Shown here: positions 53,081 to 62,195 of the stretch, piece after piece
Position numbering within the stretch: the stretch's first letter is position 1
Layout: the number at the start of each line of letters is the position of its first letter
Source: an uncultured Muribaculaceae bacterium
Lineage (GTDB): Bacteria > Bacteroidota > Bacteroidia > Bacteroidales > Muribaculaceae
Length of the DNA stretch: 64,000 nucleotides
Direction: 5' to 3'
Assembly: GCA_910578075.1 (NCBI GenBank)
Contig: CAJTPK010000018.1
Coordinates: 1-64,000 of the forward strand
The notes under the pieces: generated by a model
Told to the model about the DNA's origin: nothing
The model's input: the letters and a program-made list of their open reading frames with translations, nothing else
The model's database searches: none
Translations under genes and position numbers: made by a program

Positions 53081-53116
53081 AATATATTATATAACCTCTA
53101 ATTCCACATTAATAGA

Positions 53117-53899
53117 ATGCGTCCACTTATATTAGTCAGCAATGATGACAGCTATAGCGCCAAAGGCGTAAGATGTCTCATAGATCGCCTTGTGAAATTT
53201 GGTGATGTCGTGGCTGTTTGCCCCGATGCACCACGCTCCGGTCAATCGATGGCCATTACCGTAAACGATGCATTGAAGCTCACAGAACTCCCGGACTATA
53301 ACGGTGCAAAGATGTATAAAGTGAGCGGAACGCCCGTTGACTGTGTGAAACTCGCGATGCACAACATCCTTCCACGCAAGGCAGACCTTGTGGTGGCGGG
53401 AATCAACCATGGCTCGAACTCAGCTGTCAATGTGCTGTATTCCGGAACTATGGGAGCCGCAATGGAAGGCTGCGCCTTTGGCATTCCTTCAATTGGCTTC
53501 TCATTAACCGACCATTCCGCAGAGGCTGACTTCACACCATGCTACAAGGCTATTGATCTGATTGTGGCGGAAGTTCTTGAAAACGGACTTCCTGAAGATA
53601 TATGTCTAAACGTCAACATTCCCAATATAGACCACACTCCGGAAGAGATGCGTCTCGCAGTTGCATGCCGCGGAAAATGGAATGATGAATATAAGGAATA
53701 TACCGACCCGCATGGTCATAAGTTCTATTGGCTCACCGGTGAATACATAAATGAGGAGCCGGAGAATGAGATGACAGATGAATGGTGTCTGTCACACGGC
53801 ATAATTTCAGTTGTGCCGGTAAGCATAGAGCGCACGGCACCCATTTCCCCATCTATGGAATGGATGCTATCACTCTCAGAAAAATATATGAGAAAATAA
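53117..53899 (+). CDS. surE: 5'/3'-nucleotidase SurE
   Basis: 260 residues. A metal-dependent phosphatase of nucleoside monophosphates. The metal site is ILVSNDDSYSAKG at the N-terminus, followed by PDAPRSGQSMAITV, the SGTPVDCVKLA loop, and VAGINHGSNSAVNVLYSGTMGAAMEG. Length is normal. It lies 36 nt after the glycosyltransferase on the same strand. Confidence 0.96.
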   Translation: MRPLILVSNDDSYSAKGVRCLIDRLVKFGDVVAVCPDAPRSGQSMAITVNDALKLTELPDYNGAKMYKVSGTPVDCVKLAMHNILPRKADLVVAGINHGSNSAVNVLYSGTMGAAMEGCAFGIPSIGFSLTDHSAEADFTPCYKAIDLIVAEVLENGLPEDICLNVNIPNIDHTPEEMRLAVACRGKWNDEYKEYTDPHGHKFYWLTGEYINEEPENEMTDEWCLSHGIISVVPVSIERTAPISPSMEWMLSLSEKYMRK

Positions 53900-53967
53900 A
53901 AAATTTAAAAAAATTAACATAAAATAATTGCAAAGTTTAAATTTTGGGTAATTATTTTGCCCATATA

Positions 53968-53999
53968 TTTGTAATTTCGTAAATTAATTTGTAATTTTG
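53968..53999 (+). promoter_or_regulatory. promoter of the 54.0-kb leader RNA
   Basis: TTTG (53968-53971), 20 nt, then TAATTTTG (53992-53999): a perfect match to the Bacteroidota consensus. Start expected near 54005. Confidence 0.75.
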
Positions 54000-54004
54000 C
54001 AATC

Positions 54005-54183
54005 CAATAGTTTGATTAAGAAATGACAGCAAATCGCATATATCGTTTCATTGACAATTTATTGTTGCATTAGTAAAGTTATGGATTAATAGTTAAATTA
54101 GAATTAGGACCTACATTTGACTTCGAAGGATTTCGAGGTCTTATGGAAAAAACGGGAGTGTAGTGATACACCCCCGTTTTTTA
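54005..54183 (+). ncRNA. candidate ncRNA or attenuated leader before murF-alr
   Basis: About 180 nt between a consensus promoter and an intrinsic terminator. It contains a 16-codon ORF (54023-54073, MTANRIYRFIDNLLLH), a 9-bp hairpin GACTTCGAA/TTTCGAGGTC (54119-54140), and the terminator. It could be a free RNA or a leader peptide with attenuator. It is weakly paired at its 5' and 3' ends, which argues against 6S RNA. The family was not recognised. Confidence 0.5.
54149..54183 (+). terminator. terminator of the 54.0-kb RNA
   Basis: AACGGG and CCCGTT with inner GTGTA/TACAC pairs, followed by a T-run. Confidence 0.85.
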
Positions 54184-54196
54184 TTCCCATCATTTT

Positions 54197-54216
54197 AGAG
54201 TCCGTCCCATAAAAAA
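54197..54216 (+). repeat. half copy of the 43-bp repeat
   Basis: AGAGTCCGTCCCATAAAAAA matches one end of the elements at 31145 and 46350. The other end is missing. It abuts the murF-alr promoter. Confidence 0.6.
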
Positions 54217-54220
54217 ATAT

Positions 54221-54228
54221 TACTTTTG
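54221..54228 (+). promoter_or_regulatory. -7 box of murF-alr
   Basis: TACTTTTG ends 4 nt before the ATG at 54233, suggesting a leaderless mRNA. Confidence 0.6.
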
Positions 54229-54232
54229 CAAC

Positions 54233-56704
54233 ATGAAACTATCTATAAACGAAATTGCCGCTCGGCTCGGATGCGCTTCCCTGCCCAACGACTCCGACAT
54301 CAATTTCCTTCTCATAGATTCCCGCTCTCTTGCAGATCCTGAAGGAACTCTTTTTTTCGCAATCCCCACCCGTGGGAATGACGGACATAAATATATAGCT
54401 GACCTCTATAAAAAAGGTGTCAGGAATTTTGTGGTGAATTCAATACCTGCCGAGTTGTCGGATAAAACCGATATAAATTGGCTTGTAGTGGACAATACTG
54501 TGGTGGCCCTACAGAAAATAGCCACACGTCCTGATAATTTCCAGGGACACATCGCTGCCATCACAGGATCCCGCGGCAAGACCACGTTGAAGGAATGGAT
54601 CTACCAGTTGATGGAACCTCTGTCAGACATTTCACGGAGTCCGCGTAGCTACAACTCCCAGATAGGAGTCCCACTGTCTATGTGGGAAATTGATGACAAC
54701 ACTTCCTTGGGAATAATCGAAGCTGGAATATCACAAAAGGGCGAGATGAGACAGCTGGCAAACTGCATATTGCCGGATACAGTGATTATCACCAATATCG
54801 GAGAGGCACATTCAGAGGGTTTCTCATCTATGGAAGAGAAAGCTGCGGAAAAGGCATTGCTCACCTCTACTCCCCGCACAAAATGTATCATCTATTGCTC
54901 CGATTATAAGGAAATAGCGGAAGCCGTAAGCAATTTCAAGGACAGCAAGACCCTTTTCGGATGGTCGTTGCAGAATACCGAGGCTCCCTTATATATACAG
55001 ATATCTCCTGCAGCAAAAGGGGAAGTCTCCTTAACCTATACATATGAGGGAGAATCACATTCCTTTACTGCACCACTCGAAGACTCAATAGATATAGAAA
55101 ACGCAGCCAACGCATTGGCGTTCATGCTGACTCGTGGTATAGACCACAATGTGATAGCGGAAAGATTCAGACATCTCCACAAAATCGGGACAAGACTTAA
55201 TGTTACCGAGGGTGTAAACGGCTGTTCTGTAATACTGGATTCATATACATCTGACTTCTCCTCACTGCGCCCGGCTCTCGATTTTATGAGACGCAGACGT
55301 ATTCCGCAGCAATCATCAACTTTGATATTAAGCGATCTGCATCACGAATCGGCTTCCTCAACGGAGCTTTATTCAGATATCGCGGATATGATAAGATCCG
55401 CCGGAATCGACAGATTCATAGGAGTAGGAAAAACATTGGAGCGATATAGCTCTCTATTCCCTGTAAATTCCTCATTCTACACGGATACAGCGTCATTGCT
55501 GAAGAGCGTATCCACATCAGATTTCTCCGACGAGATCATATTGCTCAAGGGATCGCCCGAATATAACTTCAAGGATGTGGCGGAAATGCTTGAGACCCGC
55601 AAGCATGAGACAGTTCTGGAGGTCAACCTTGATTCCATAGTGGCAAATTACAATTATTTCCGCTCCAAGTTGCCGTCATCATGCGGAATAGTATGTATGG
55701 TGAAGGCTTCAGGATATGGGGCAGGAAGCTATGAGATAGCCAAAACTCTTCAGGATTGCGGGGCGGCATACCTTGCCGTGGCTGTGCTTGATGAAGGGAT
55801 TGAGCTCAGACGACGAGGCATTACCATGCCTGTAATGGTGATGAACCCCAAAGTGGTGAATTATAAATCAATGTTTGCAAACCGGCTCGAACCGGAGATA
55901 TACTCTTTCCGCATGCTCCGGGATGTGATTGCAGAGGCTGAAAAAAACGGAATCTCCGATTATCCTATCCATATAAAGCTCGACACCGGTATGCACCGCA
56001 TGGGATTTGTGGAGGAGGAGTTGCCGGCATTGATGGATATACTGAAGAATACAACGGCTGTAAGAATAAAATCCACATTCTCTCACCTCGCGACATCAGA
56101 TTGTCCGGACATGGATGATTATACCGAACTGCAACTCGACAGATTCGAACGTTTCACAACTTACATGCTCAGTGAATATAAGCATCCGTTCTTGCGCCAT
56201 GTGCTGAATTCGGCAGGAATACTCCGTTATCCAGAACATCACTATGATCTGGCACGACTGGGAATTGGTCTATACGGAGCCAATACGCTCCCCCCCGAGA
56301 TGGAGCGACCATTAGCTGTGGTATCTACCCTGCGCACGGTCATAATTGCCATAAGAGAGTATCAACCTGGAGAGACTGTCGGCTACGCTCGCCGCGGAGT
56401 AATCGAACGACCGTCAAAGATCGCTACAATTCCTATCGGCTACGCTGATGGCATGAACAGGCATTTTGGCAGAGGCAATATATCAGTGCTCGTAAATGGC
56501 AAGGAGGCACCTACCATAGGAAACATCTGTATGGATGCCTGCATGATCGATGTCACAGGAATAGACTGCGAAGTGGGCGATTCCGTAGAGATTTTCGGTC
56601 AGAATATGCCTGTGCAACGCCTTGCAGACGTGCTTGACACAATCTCTTACGAAGTTCTCACGTCCGTCTCACCACGTGTGAAACGTGTATATTTCCGCGA
56701 ATAA
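54233..56704 (+). CDS. murF-alr: bifunctional MurF (D-Ala-D-Ala adding enzyme)-alanine racemase
   Basis: 823 residues. Residues 1-455 are MurF, which adds D-Ala-D-Ala to UDP-MurNAc-tripeptide; the ATP loop is ITGSRGKTTLKEW (about 106-112). Residues 460-823 are alanine racemase with the PLP lysine in MVKASGYGAGSYE, the IKLDTGMHRMGF block, and a C-terminal IGNICMDACMID. The fusion is known in Bacteroidota and couples production and use of D-alanine. Canonical Alr has VKANAYGHG; here KASGYGAG differs but keeps Lys. Confidence 0.95.
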   Translation: MKLSINEIAARLGCASLPNDSDINFLLIDSRSLADPEGTLFFAIPTRGNDGHKYIADLYKKGVRNFVVNSIPAELSDKTDINWLVVDNTVVALQKIATRPDNFQGHIAAITGSRGKTTLKEWIYQLMEPLSDISRSPRSYNSQIGVPLSMWEIDDNTSLGIIEAGISQKGEMRQLANCILPDTVIITNIGEAHSEGFSSMEEKAAEKALLTSTPRTKCIIYCSDYKEIAEAVSNFKDSKTLFGWSLQNTEAPLYIQISPAAKGEVSLTYTYEGESHSFTAPLEDSIDIENAANALAFMLTRGIDHNVIAERFRHLHKIGTRLNVTEGVNGCSVILDSYTSDFSSLRPALDFMRRRRIPQQSSTLILSDLHHESASSTELYSDIADMIRSAGIDRFIGVGKTLERYSSLFPVNSSFYTDTASLLKSVSTSDFSDEIILLKGSPEYNFKDVAEMLETRKHETVLEVNLDSIVANYNYFRSKLPSSCGIVCMVKASGYGAGSYEIAKTLQDCGAAYLAVAVLDEGIELRRRGITMPVMVMNPKVVNYKSMFANRLEPEIYSFRMLRDVIAEAEKNGISDYPIHIKLDTGMHRMGFVEEELPALMDILKNTTAVRIKSTFSHLATSDCPDMDDYTELQLDRFERFTTYMLSEYKHPFLRHVLNSAGILRYPEHHYDLARLGIGLYGANTLPPEMERPLAVVSTLRTVIIAIREYQPGETVGYARRGVIERPSKIATIPIGYADGMNRHFGRGNISVLVNGKEAPTIGNICMDACMIDVTGIDCEVGDSVEIFGQNMPVQRLADVLDTISYEVLTSVSPRVKRVYFRE

Positions 56705-56724
56705 AGACAATATTTAAATGAGCA

Positions 56725-56931
56725 TCATTCAGGAAGAGCCTCGCGTAGTTCGGCAAGACAACGCTCCACCTCCTCATTGGTCTTGAAAAGACGCTCCTTA
56801 CAATATTTAAGCAACTGGAGGGCGCGTGTGGTATAGTTTGACAACTGATCTATATCACATGCGTCGGATTCCATTTTACGCACTATATCCTCAAGCTCCG
56901 CCACAGCGGCGCGATATGACAACTCTGACAT
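56725..56931 (-). CDS. xseB: exodeoxyribonuclease VII small subunit
   Basis: 68 residues, helical, with the family pattern YRAAVAELEDIVRKMES and a C-terminal CKERLFKTNEEVE. It binds XseA. It lies 5 nt after xseA on the same strand and is convergent with murF-alr. Confidence 0.93.
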   Translation of the reverse strand: MSELSYRAAVAELEDIVRKMESDACDIDQLSNYTTRALQLLKYCKERLFKTNEEVERCLAELREALPE

Positions 56932-56936
56932 TTCCT

Positions 56937-58271
56937 TTATATTTTTTCGTTTTCGGATTGTAATCGTGATTCTTTCACAGTTGAGGAGATGATTCCGTCA
57001 AGAAGCACAGTCTCCATGGTGTCCCCGGGGTGAAGCTCGCTGACACTTCTTACTGCCTTTCCATTTACCCTTGTTATGCTGTAACCTCGCTTGATGGTGT
57101 TATCCGGGCTAAGAACCCTGAGCATATTCTCAAGATTTTTCAGACGCAACATCGGTTTGTCTGTCAATCCGGTACAAGCTTTCTCAAAACGATACCGAAG
57201 CATCCTGACCTTCTCCTGTTCGGATGCCGCACGCCTTGTCAAGGCACGTTCAACAGCATGTCCCATTTCTGTAAGATGCTTTTCCGAACGCATTATGCGG
57301 GTCTGCACACGAGCTGGAAGAGCAGTCTCCATAGTCGCGATACGATACTTCTCCCCTTTCAATGCGTCTCCGCTGTAACGGGCGATCTTCTTTACCCGTT
57401 CAACTGCGGCTGTCCATGCCACGCGTAATGAATCTACAAGCATCGCAGCCACTGCAGTAGGTGTCTTACAACGCATACAAGCGATCTCATCAAGAACAGT
57501 GCGGTCGCGCTCATGCCCGATTCCGACAGCCACAGGCAAAGGGAAAGTCGCTACAGCCTTTGCCAACTCATATTCGTCAAATCCGTTAAGATCGGTGGTT
57601 GATCCCCCGCCACGGATAATCACCACACAATCCCATAGATCTATGGTGCTCTCCACGAGTTCAAGAGCATCCCTTACACTTGCCGATGTCCTCTCTCCCT
57701 GCATTACAGCGGGGAAAAGATGAGTATAGAATTTAAAGCCATCGGGATTATTCTCTATCTGGTTCATGAAATCACCATAACCGGCTGCTCCCGGAGCCGA
57801 CACAATGGCGATTCTCTGTGGAACCGGAGGAAAACGCAACTGCTTGTTACTCCCGAGGACACCTTCACGTGCAAGGCGTTCGAGAATCTCCCGGCGCAGG
57901 CGTTCCAGATCTCCTACTGTATATGAAGGATCTATGTCACTTATGGTGAAACTGAGGCCATACAGATTATGATGGTTGGCGGATCCCTTCACCATAACTT
58001 TCATACCGGTGGAAATATCCTTACCTGTGGCATCAACAAATTTACGGCGCAAGGCTGAAAGAGTGCCACTCCATATCATGGCGCGCATTTTTGCACATGT
58101 GGCGCCAAGCACATCCTTCTCTATCAGCTCCATGTAGCAATGTCCGCCAGCTATGCGGACATCACTCAGCTCTGCTGTCACCCACACTCCGTGTAACTGC
58201 GGATTCATGCGGATGGTATTACCCAGCATCTGCTGATACTGCTGGAGGGTGACAGACTTATTCAGCTCCAT
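56937..58271 (-). CDS. xseA: exodeoxyribonuclease VII large subunit
   Basis: 444 residues. A nuclease of single-stranded DNA acting in mismatch repair and recombination. An N-terminal OB fold is followed by the conserved core RIAIVSAPGAAGYGDF, VVIIRGGGSTTDL and AVGIGHERDRTVLD, then a coiled-coil, then the C-terminal RGYSITRVNGK motif. Its start overlaps the end of the DUF4831 gene by 14 nt. Confidence 0.95.
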   Translation of the reverse strand: MELNKSVTLQQYQQMLGNTIRMNPQLHGVWVTAELSDVRIAGGHCYMELIEKDVLGATCAKMRAMIWSGTLSALRRKFVDATGKDISTGMKVMVKGSANHHNLYGLSFTISDIDPSYTVGDLERLRREILERLAREGVLGSNKQLRFPPVPQRIAIVSAPGAAGYGDFMNQIENNPDGFKFYTHLFPAVMQGERTSASVRDALELVESTIDLWDCVVIIRGGGSTTDLNGFDEYELAKAVATFPLPVAVGIGHERDRTVLDEIACMRCKTPTAVAAMLVDSLRVAWTAAVERVKKIARYSGDALKGEKYRIATMETALPARVQTRIMRSEKHLTEMGHAVERALTRRAASEQEKVRMLRYRFEKACTGLTDKPMLRLKNLENMLRVLSPDNTIKRGYSITRVNGKAVRSVSELHPGDTMETVLLDGIISSTVKESRLQSENEKI

Positions 58272-59352
58272 CCTCTCCTATCTCTGACAATGCTCCGGTG
58301 ACGGGATTAAACGTAGCATACGAGCGGTTTTTCTTAGCGCTGAAAAGAGCCGGGGCAAGACCGAATCTCACTCCGAACTGCGAAAACTCCATCTCCTGCT
58401 CATACAATGTTTTTCCGAGAGTAGACAATGTAACGATCGCAGCTCCGGGCACATTATATATCACGGCATCCTTCGGGAGTTTCTTCTCCTCCCCCTTGGC
58501 ATCGACAGGGAGTTCTCCTCTGTTTGTTACCTTCACTGTGATATAGACAGGATCTCCTGAATAATCATCAGCTCCTACAAATCCTGCAAAGTCGCTCATG
58601 CGGAACAACACCTCTCGGCCGTCAGCCGAGGGTGTGTATGTGTATCTATGTGTGATTGTCTCTGTCTCTGTAATTCCCGCGAAAGCTGCTGTCAATGCCG
58701 CCTCCTGATGCGTAAGGGAATTGAGCATCAGTTCAAGCTGCTTGCCATCCTGGGGCATTGTCTCGGCTGTTCCTCTTGTAAGGGCAATCTTCGCTTCGCG
58801 GATCTCCATAAGATTCTCCGCAAGCATCTGAGCTTGTTTCGCAGAACTTTGAGATGCGATGAAGTCTTCATTCACATATTGCAGATACTCGTTGATCTTT
58901 ATTTTCTCAACGCTTTCAGCCGCGGATTCATCCTGACCACCGTAGAGAGGCGATGAAGGAGCTTGTGTTTCTTTATTTATGGAGAGAAGCATGCCGTTTT
59001 CATCAACACATATGTACGTAACCGCTCCACTCTTAAGCTGCATGAGATAGCGGTTCTCGGAATCTGGAACGCCATAAGGCGACACTCTGACACCCGTGAT
59101 AGTCCATGATTCAGTATCCTCTTTTATAACTTTGTCCGTACCCATGAATTTCTTGGCATACTGAAAATATGGACCGGCCTTCTTGACAGTACGTCTGGCG
59201 GTAACCTCAATCTCAAGGGAAGTAACCGGAAGCGTATAGACAAGTCCATACTCATTATGCTTGTCGGCGGTAAGCAGTTTGGTCTGCTGCGCGCCTGCAT
59301 TGAAGGCAAGCATGCCTATACATGCCATTGCCATTATCCTGACAAATCTCAT
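58258..59352 (-). CDS. DUF4831 family exported protein
   Basis: 364 residues with a signal peptide (MRFVRIMAMACIGMLAFNAGAQQ), hence periplasmic or surface-located. GLVYTLPVTSLEIEVTARR followed by AGPYFQYAKKFMG is characteristic of DUF4831, a Bacteroidota family of unknown function. It lies between the nnrE-nnrD fusion and xseA, and overlaps xseA by 14 nt, so the genes are cotranscribed. Confidence 0.85.
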   Translation of the reverse strand: MRFVRIMAMACIGMLAFNAGAQQTKLLTADKHNEYGLVYTLPVTSLEIEVTARRTVKKAGPYFQYAKKFMGTDKVIKEDTESWTITGVRVSPYGVPDSENRYLMQLKSGAVTYICVDENGMLLSINKETQAPSSPLYGGQDESAAESVEKIKINEYLQYVNEDFIASQSSAKQAQMLAENLMEIREAKIALTRGTAETMPQDGKQLELMLNSLTHQEAALTAAFAGITETETITHRYTYTPSADGREVLFRMSDFAGFVGADDYSGDPVYITVKVTNRGELPVDAKGEEKKLPKDAVIYNVPGAAIVTLSTLGKTLYEQEMEFSQFGVRFGLAPALFSAKKNRSYATFNPVTGALSEIGEDGAE

Positions 59353-59355
59353 ATC

Positions 59356-60879
59356 CTAAACTTTTTTATCTATTATCATTCTTATAGCTCTGCCCACATA
59401 GTTGGCGATGTCGACCGCGGTAAGACCGAATTCTCCCATTTCCTCCGTCGCCATATCGCCGGCGAGTCCGTGAACAAAAACTCCGATTGTCGCGGCATGC
59501 TCCGGACGGTAGCCTTGTGCAAGGAATGCCGATATGACTCCGGTGAGCACATCGCCGGCTCCTGCAGTTGCCATTCCCGGGTTTCCGGTTGGGTTTATAT
59601 AGACTCTTCCGGTCGGTCGGACAGTCGCGGTGTAATGCCCCTTGAGCACAATTATTATATTGTATTGCCTTGCCATTTCAACGGCTGTCTTCAATCTGTC
59701 TTCCGATGAACGTTGCTCCCCGAAAAGTCGGTCGAATTCACCGATATGGGGCGTTATTATGGTTTTTGCCGGCAAGAGAGACAGCAACGACGGCCGCTTG
59801 GAGATACAGTTAAGCGCATCGGCATCAAGCACAAGCGAACTGACACCTGTTTTAAGCAAAGCCTCCAGAGCATCTATTGTCTGGTCTGCCGTTCCTATAC
59901 CTGGTCCGACAGCGATAGCCTGATGATCATGGTGTATACGCATATCGGAGATGAAATGCTCATGACGATCCGGCTCAAACATAGCCTCCGGAACCGCAGT
60001 CTGAAGAATGGGTATTCCGCTCTTCGGGCCATGGACTGTCGCCAGCCCAGCCCCGCTTTTCAAAGTGGCACGCGCGCACATCACCGCAGCTCCCATCATT
60101 CCTGTGCTTCCGGCAAAAAGCATTGCAGAACCATAGTCTCGTTTTCCTGTGAATGGAAGACGCTTATGAAGGAGCGGTCGTATATTGCGACTCTCCACAA
60201 GCATATATTCAGCCGGAAGTTCTTTGATTTTAGCCTCATCAAGGTCTATATCGAGCAATTTCCATTCTCCAAGCACATTATAGTTCTCTTCAAAGAAGAA
60301 TGACAGGCGTGGCATCTGGAAAGCGAGAGTGAGATTGGCATGCACGATATCACGGCGGTTCACATGCGAGTTCCATTCTCCGAAAAGACCGGAGGGAAGA
60401 TCTATCGAAACTATATATGCTCCGGATTCATTGATATATCTTGTCACCGCAACAAAACCGCCCATCAGAGGCTTGTTTAGCCCGGAGCCGAACAATCCGT
60501 CGATAACCACATCCTTCTCTCCAAGATATGGAGGATTAAATTCCCTCGACACCTCCGTGAAATCCACTCCATCAATAGTGATGAGCTTCTTGCGCTCCTC
60601 ATCGCAGTCATGGCTGAGCTTGCCTGTGACGTTAAACAAAAACACTTCAACGCGTTTGTATCCACGCTCTATCAGCATCCTTGCCACTGCAAGTGCATCC
60701 CCTCCGTTATTTCCGGGACCTGCCATGACCACAAAACGCTGACCGGGCAGAAAACGCGAGTTCAGTTCATCAGCCACAAGCTCGGCCGCCCTCTCCATAA
60801 GATCTATGGAGCTTATCTGCTGCGCCTCACATGTAGCACTGTCAAGTTCATGAATTGCCTGCGATGTAAATATCTTCAT
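59356..60879 (-). CDS. nnr: bifunctional NAD(P)H-hydrate epimerase/dehydratase
   Basis: 507 residues. It repairs hydrated NAD(P)H. The N-terminal NnrE (YjeF_N, 1-215) has VMAGPGNNGGDALAVAR and DGLFGSGLNKPL; the C-terminal NnrD (about 225-507) has the ATP/ADP-binding AGSTGMMGAAVM, AVGPGIGTADQT, and NPGMATAGAGDVLTGV motifs. Fusion of both enzymes is the bacterial norm. It is 3 nt from the DUF4831 gene. Confidence 0.95.
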   Translation of the reverse strand: MKIFTSQAIHELDSATCEAQQISSIDLMERAAELVADELNSRFLPGQRFVVMAGPGNNGGDALAVARMLIERGYKRVEVFLFNVTGKLSHDCDEERKKLITIDGVDFTEVSREFNPPYLGEKDVVIDGLFGSGLNKPLMGGFVAVTRYINESGAYIVSIDLPSGLFGEWNSHVNRRDIVHANLTLAFQMPRLSFFFEENYNVLGEWKLLDIDLDEAKIKELPAEYMLVESRNIRPLLHKRLPFTGKRDYGSAMLFAGSTGMMGAAVMCARATLKSGAGLATVHGPKSGIPILQTAVPEAMFEPDRHEHFISDMRIHHDHQAIAVGPGIGTADQTIDALEALLKTGVSSLVLDADALNCISKRPSLLSLLPAKTIITPHIGEFDRLFGEQRSSEDRLKTAVEMARQYNIIIVLKGHYTATVRPTGRVYINPTGNPGMATAGAGDVLTGVISAFLAQGYRPEHAATIGVFVHGLAGDMATEEMGEFGLTAVDIANYVGRAIRMIIDKKV

Positions 60880-60949
60880 TTAAATCTATAATGTCTGTTT
60901 CAAACTACAAATTTAACTCCCCCGCTCCAAAATTCCAAATGTACAGAAT

Positions 60950-60984
60950 AAAAAAGAGTCCGCAATTGAATTGCGGACTCTTTA
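60950..60984 (-). terminator. terminator of fba
   Basis: AAAGAGTCCGCAAT and ATTGCGGACTCTTT form a stem of about 14 bp; on the minus strand TTTTTTA follows. It lies 21 nt after the aldolase stop. Confidence 0.9.
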
Positions 60985-61005
60985 GACATATGCATCGTGT
61001 ATGGA

Positions 61006-62007
61006 TTACTCTGCTTTGCCTTCGCTGCCAAGAACGGCGATGATCTTGTGCTTGTAAAGCTTCTCCATCTCATCGCGAGCCGGGCCGAGATATTTACGGG
61101 GATCGAACTCAGCGGGCTTCTCATCGAACACCTTGCGGACAGCCGCTGTCATGGCAAGACGGCTGTCAGAGTCGATATTGATCTTGCAAACATCCATCTT
61201 GGCTGCTTTGCGAAGCTCTTCTTCGGGGATACCGATTGCGTTGGGGAGTTTACCACCGTGAGCGTTGATCATGTCAACATACTCCTGGGGAACAGAAGAT
61301 GAACCGTGGAGCACGATGGGGAATCCGGGTATCTTAGCCTCTACACCCTCAAGCACATCGAATGCCAATGGAGGGGGAACGAGACGACCTGTCTTCGGGT
61401 CGCGTGTGCACTGCTCGGGTGTGAACTTGTATGCACCGTGTGATGTACCGATTGAGATGGCAAGGCTGTCAACACCTGTGCGTGTCACAAAGTCTACAAC
61501 CTCCTCGGGATCAGTATAGGTGTGATGGTCTGAGCTAACCTCATCCTCAACACCTGCAAGAACGCCGAGCTCACCCTCTACAGTCACGTCATGCTGATGT
61601 GCATATTCGCAAACTTTCTTTGTGAGAGCTACATTCTCCTCGTAGGGAAGGTGGCTGCCATCGATCATAACTGATGAGAAACCGTTGTCTACACAGTCTT
61701 TGCAAAGCTCGAAGCTGTCACCATGGTCAAGGTGAAGAACGATCTGGGGATGCTCCCAGCCGAGAGACTTGGCGTATTCAACAGCTCCCTGTGCCATATA
61801 GCGGAGAAGGATAGGATTGGCGTAGTTGCGGGCGCCTTTCGATACCTGAAGAATTACCGGTGATTTTGTGTCAGCTGATGCCTTGATGATGGCCTGAAGC
61901 TGCTCCATGTTGTTGAAGTTGAACGCGGGGATGGCATATCCGCCGTGAACTGCCTTTGCAAACATCTCTTTGGTGTTTACAAGACCTAAGCTTTTGTAAT
62001 CTACCAT
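61006..62007 (-). CDS. fba: class II fructose-bisphosphate aldolase
   Basis: 333 residues. A zinc-dependent glycolytic aldolase. Metal and substrate sites are visible in LHLDHGDSFELCKDC, SSVMIDGSHLPYEENV, EGELGVLAGVEDEV, and the C-terminal LHGSSSVPQEY and KINIDSDSRLAMT blocks. It is read from a consensus promoter 157 nt upstream and ends at a strong terminator, so it is a single-gene transcript. Confidence 0.96.
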   Translation of the reverse strand: MVDYKSLGLVNTKEMFAKAVHGGYAIPAFNFNNMEQLQAIIKASADTKSPVILQVSKGARNYANPILLRYMAQGAVEYAKSLGWEHPQIVLHLDHGDSFELCKDCVDNGFSSVMIDGSHLPYEENVALTKKVCEYAHQHDVTVEGELGVLAGVEDEVSSDHHTYTDPEEVVDFVTRTGVDSLAISIGTSHGAYKFTPEQCTRDPKTGRLVPPPLAFDVLEGVEAKIPGFPIVLHGSSSVPQEYVDMINAHGGKLPNAIGIPEEELRKAAKMDVCKINIDSDSRLAMTAAVRKVFDEKPAEFDPRKYLGPARDEMEKLYKHKIIAVLGSEGKAE

Positions 62008-62157
62008 GGGTTAATTATTATTAAGTAAGTATTTCTGTTTTTACCTGAGTTTCTTTAATTTAAGTGGAATAGGACATCAATGTCCTCGACCTCTCAATTT
62101 TTCAAACTGCCTAATGGGGAGCCGGATTGAATCAGGTTGTTCCCTACAGAGTCAAAT
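62008..62157 (-). promoter_or_regulatory. 150-nt fba leader
   Basis: The untranslated leader of fba contains the hairpin AGGACATCAATGTCCT (62071-62086) and no ORF of note. Long for this genome, where many leaders are short or absent; regulation at RNA level is possible. Confidence 0.45.
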
Positions 62158-62163
62158 TCTTTG

Positions 62164-62195
62164 CAAATATAGAAATTTTTCTTTATTTAACCAAA
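62164..62195 (-). promoter_or_regulatory. promoter of fba
   Basis: On the minus strand TTTG (62195-62192), 20 nt, TATATTTG (62171-62164): a perfect match to the consensus. The -33 box lies within the last codons of the nitroreductase gene. Confidence 0.8.

Noticed and set aside
54005..54183. 6S RNA
   Set aside because: The ends do not pair and no long rod with a central bubble could be drawn by eye. Left as an unassigned RNA.
60953..60983. Fourth copy of the AGAGTCCGTC palindrome family
   Set aside because: It shares only AGAGTCCG; the rest is a normal terminator stem for fba.
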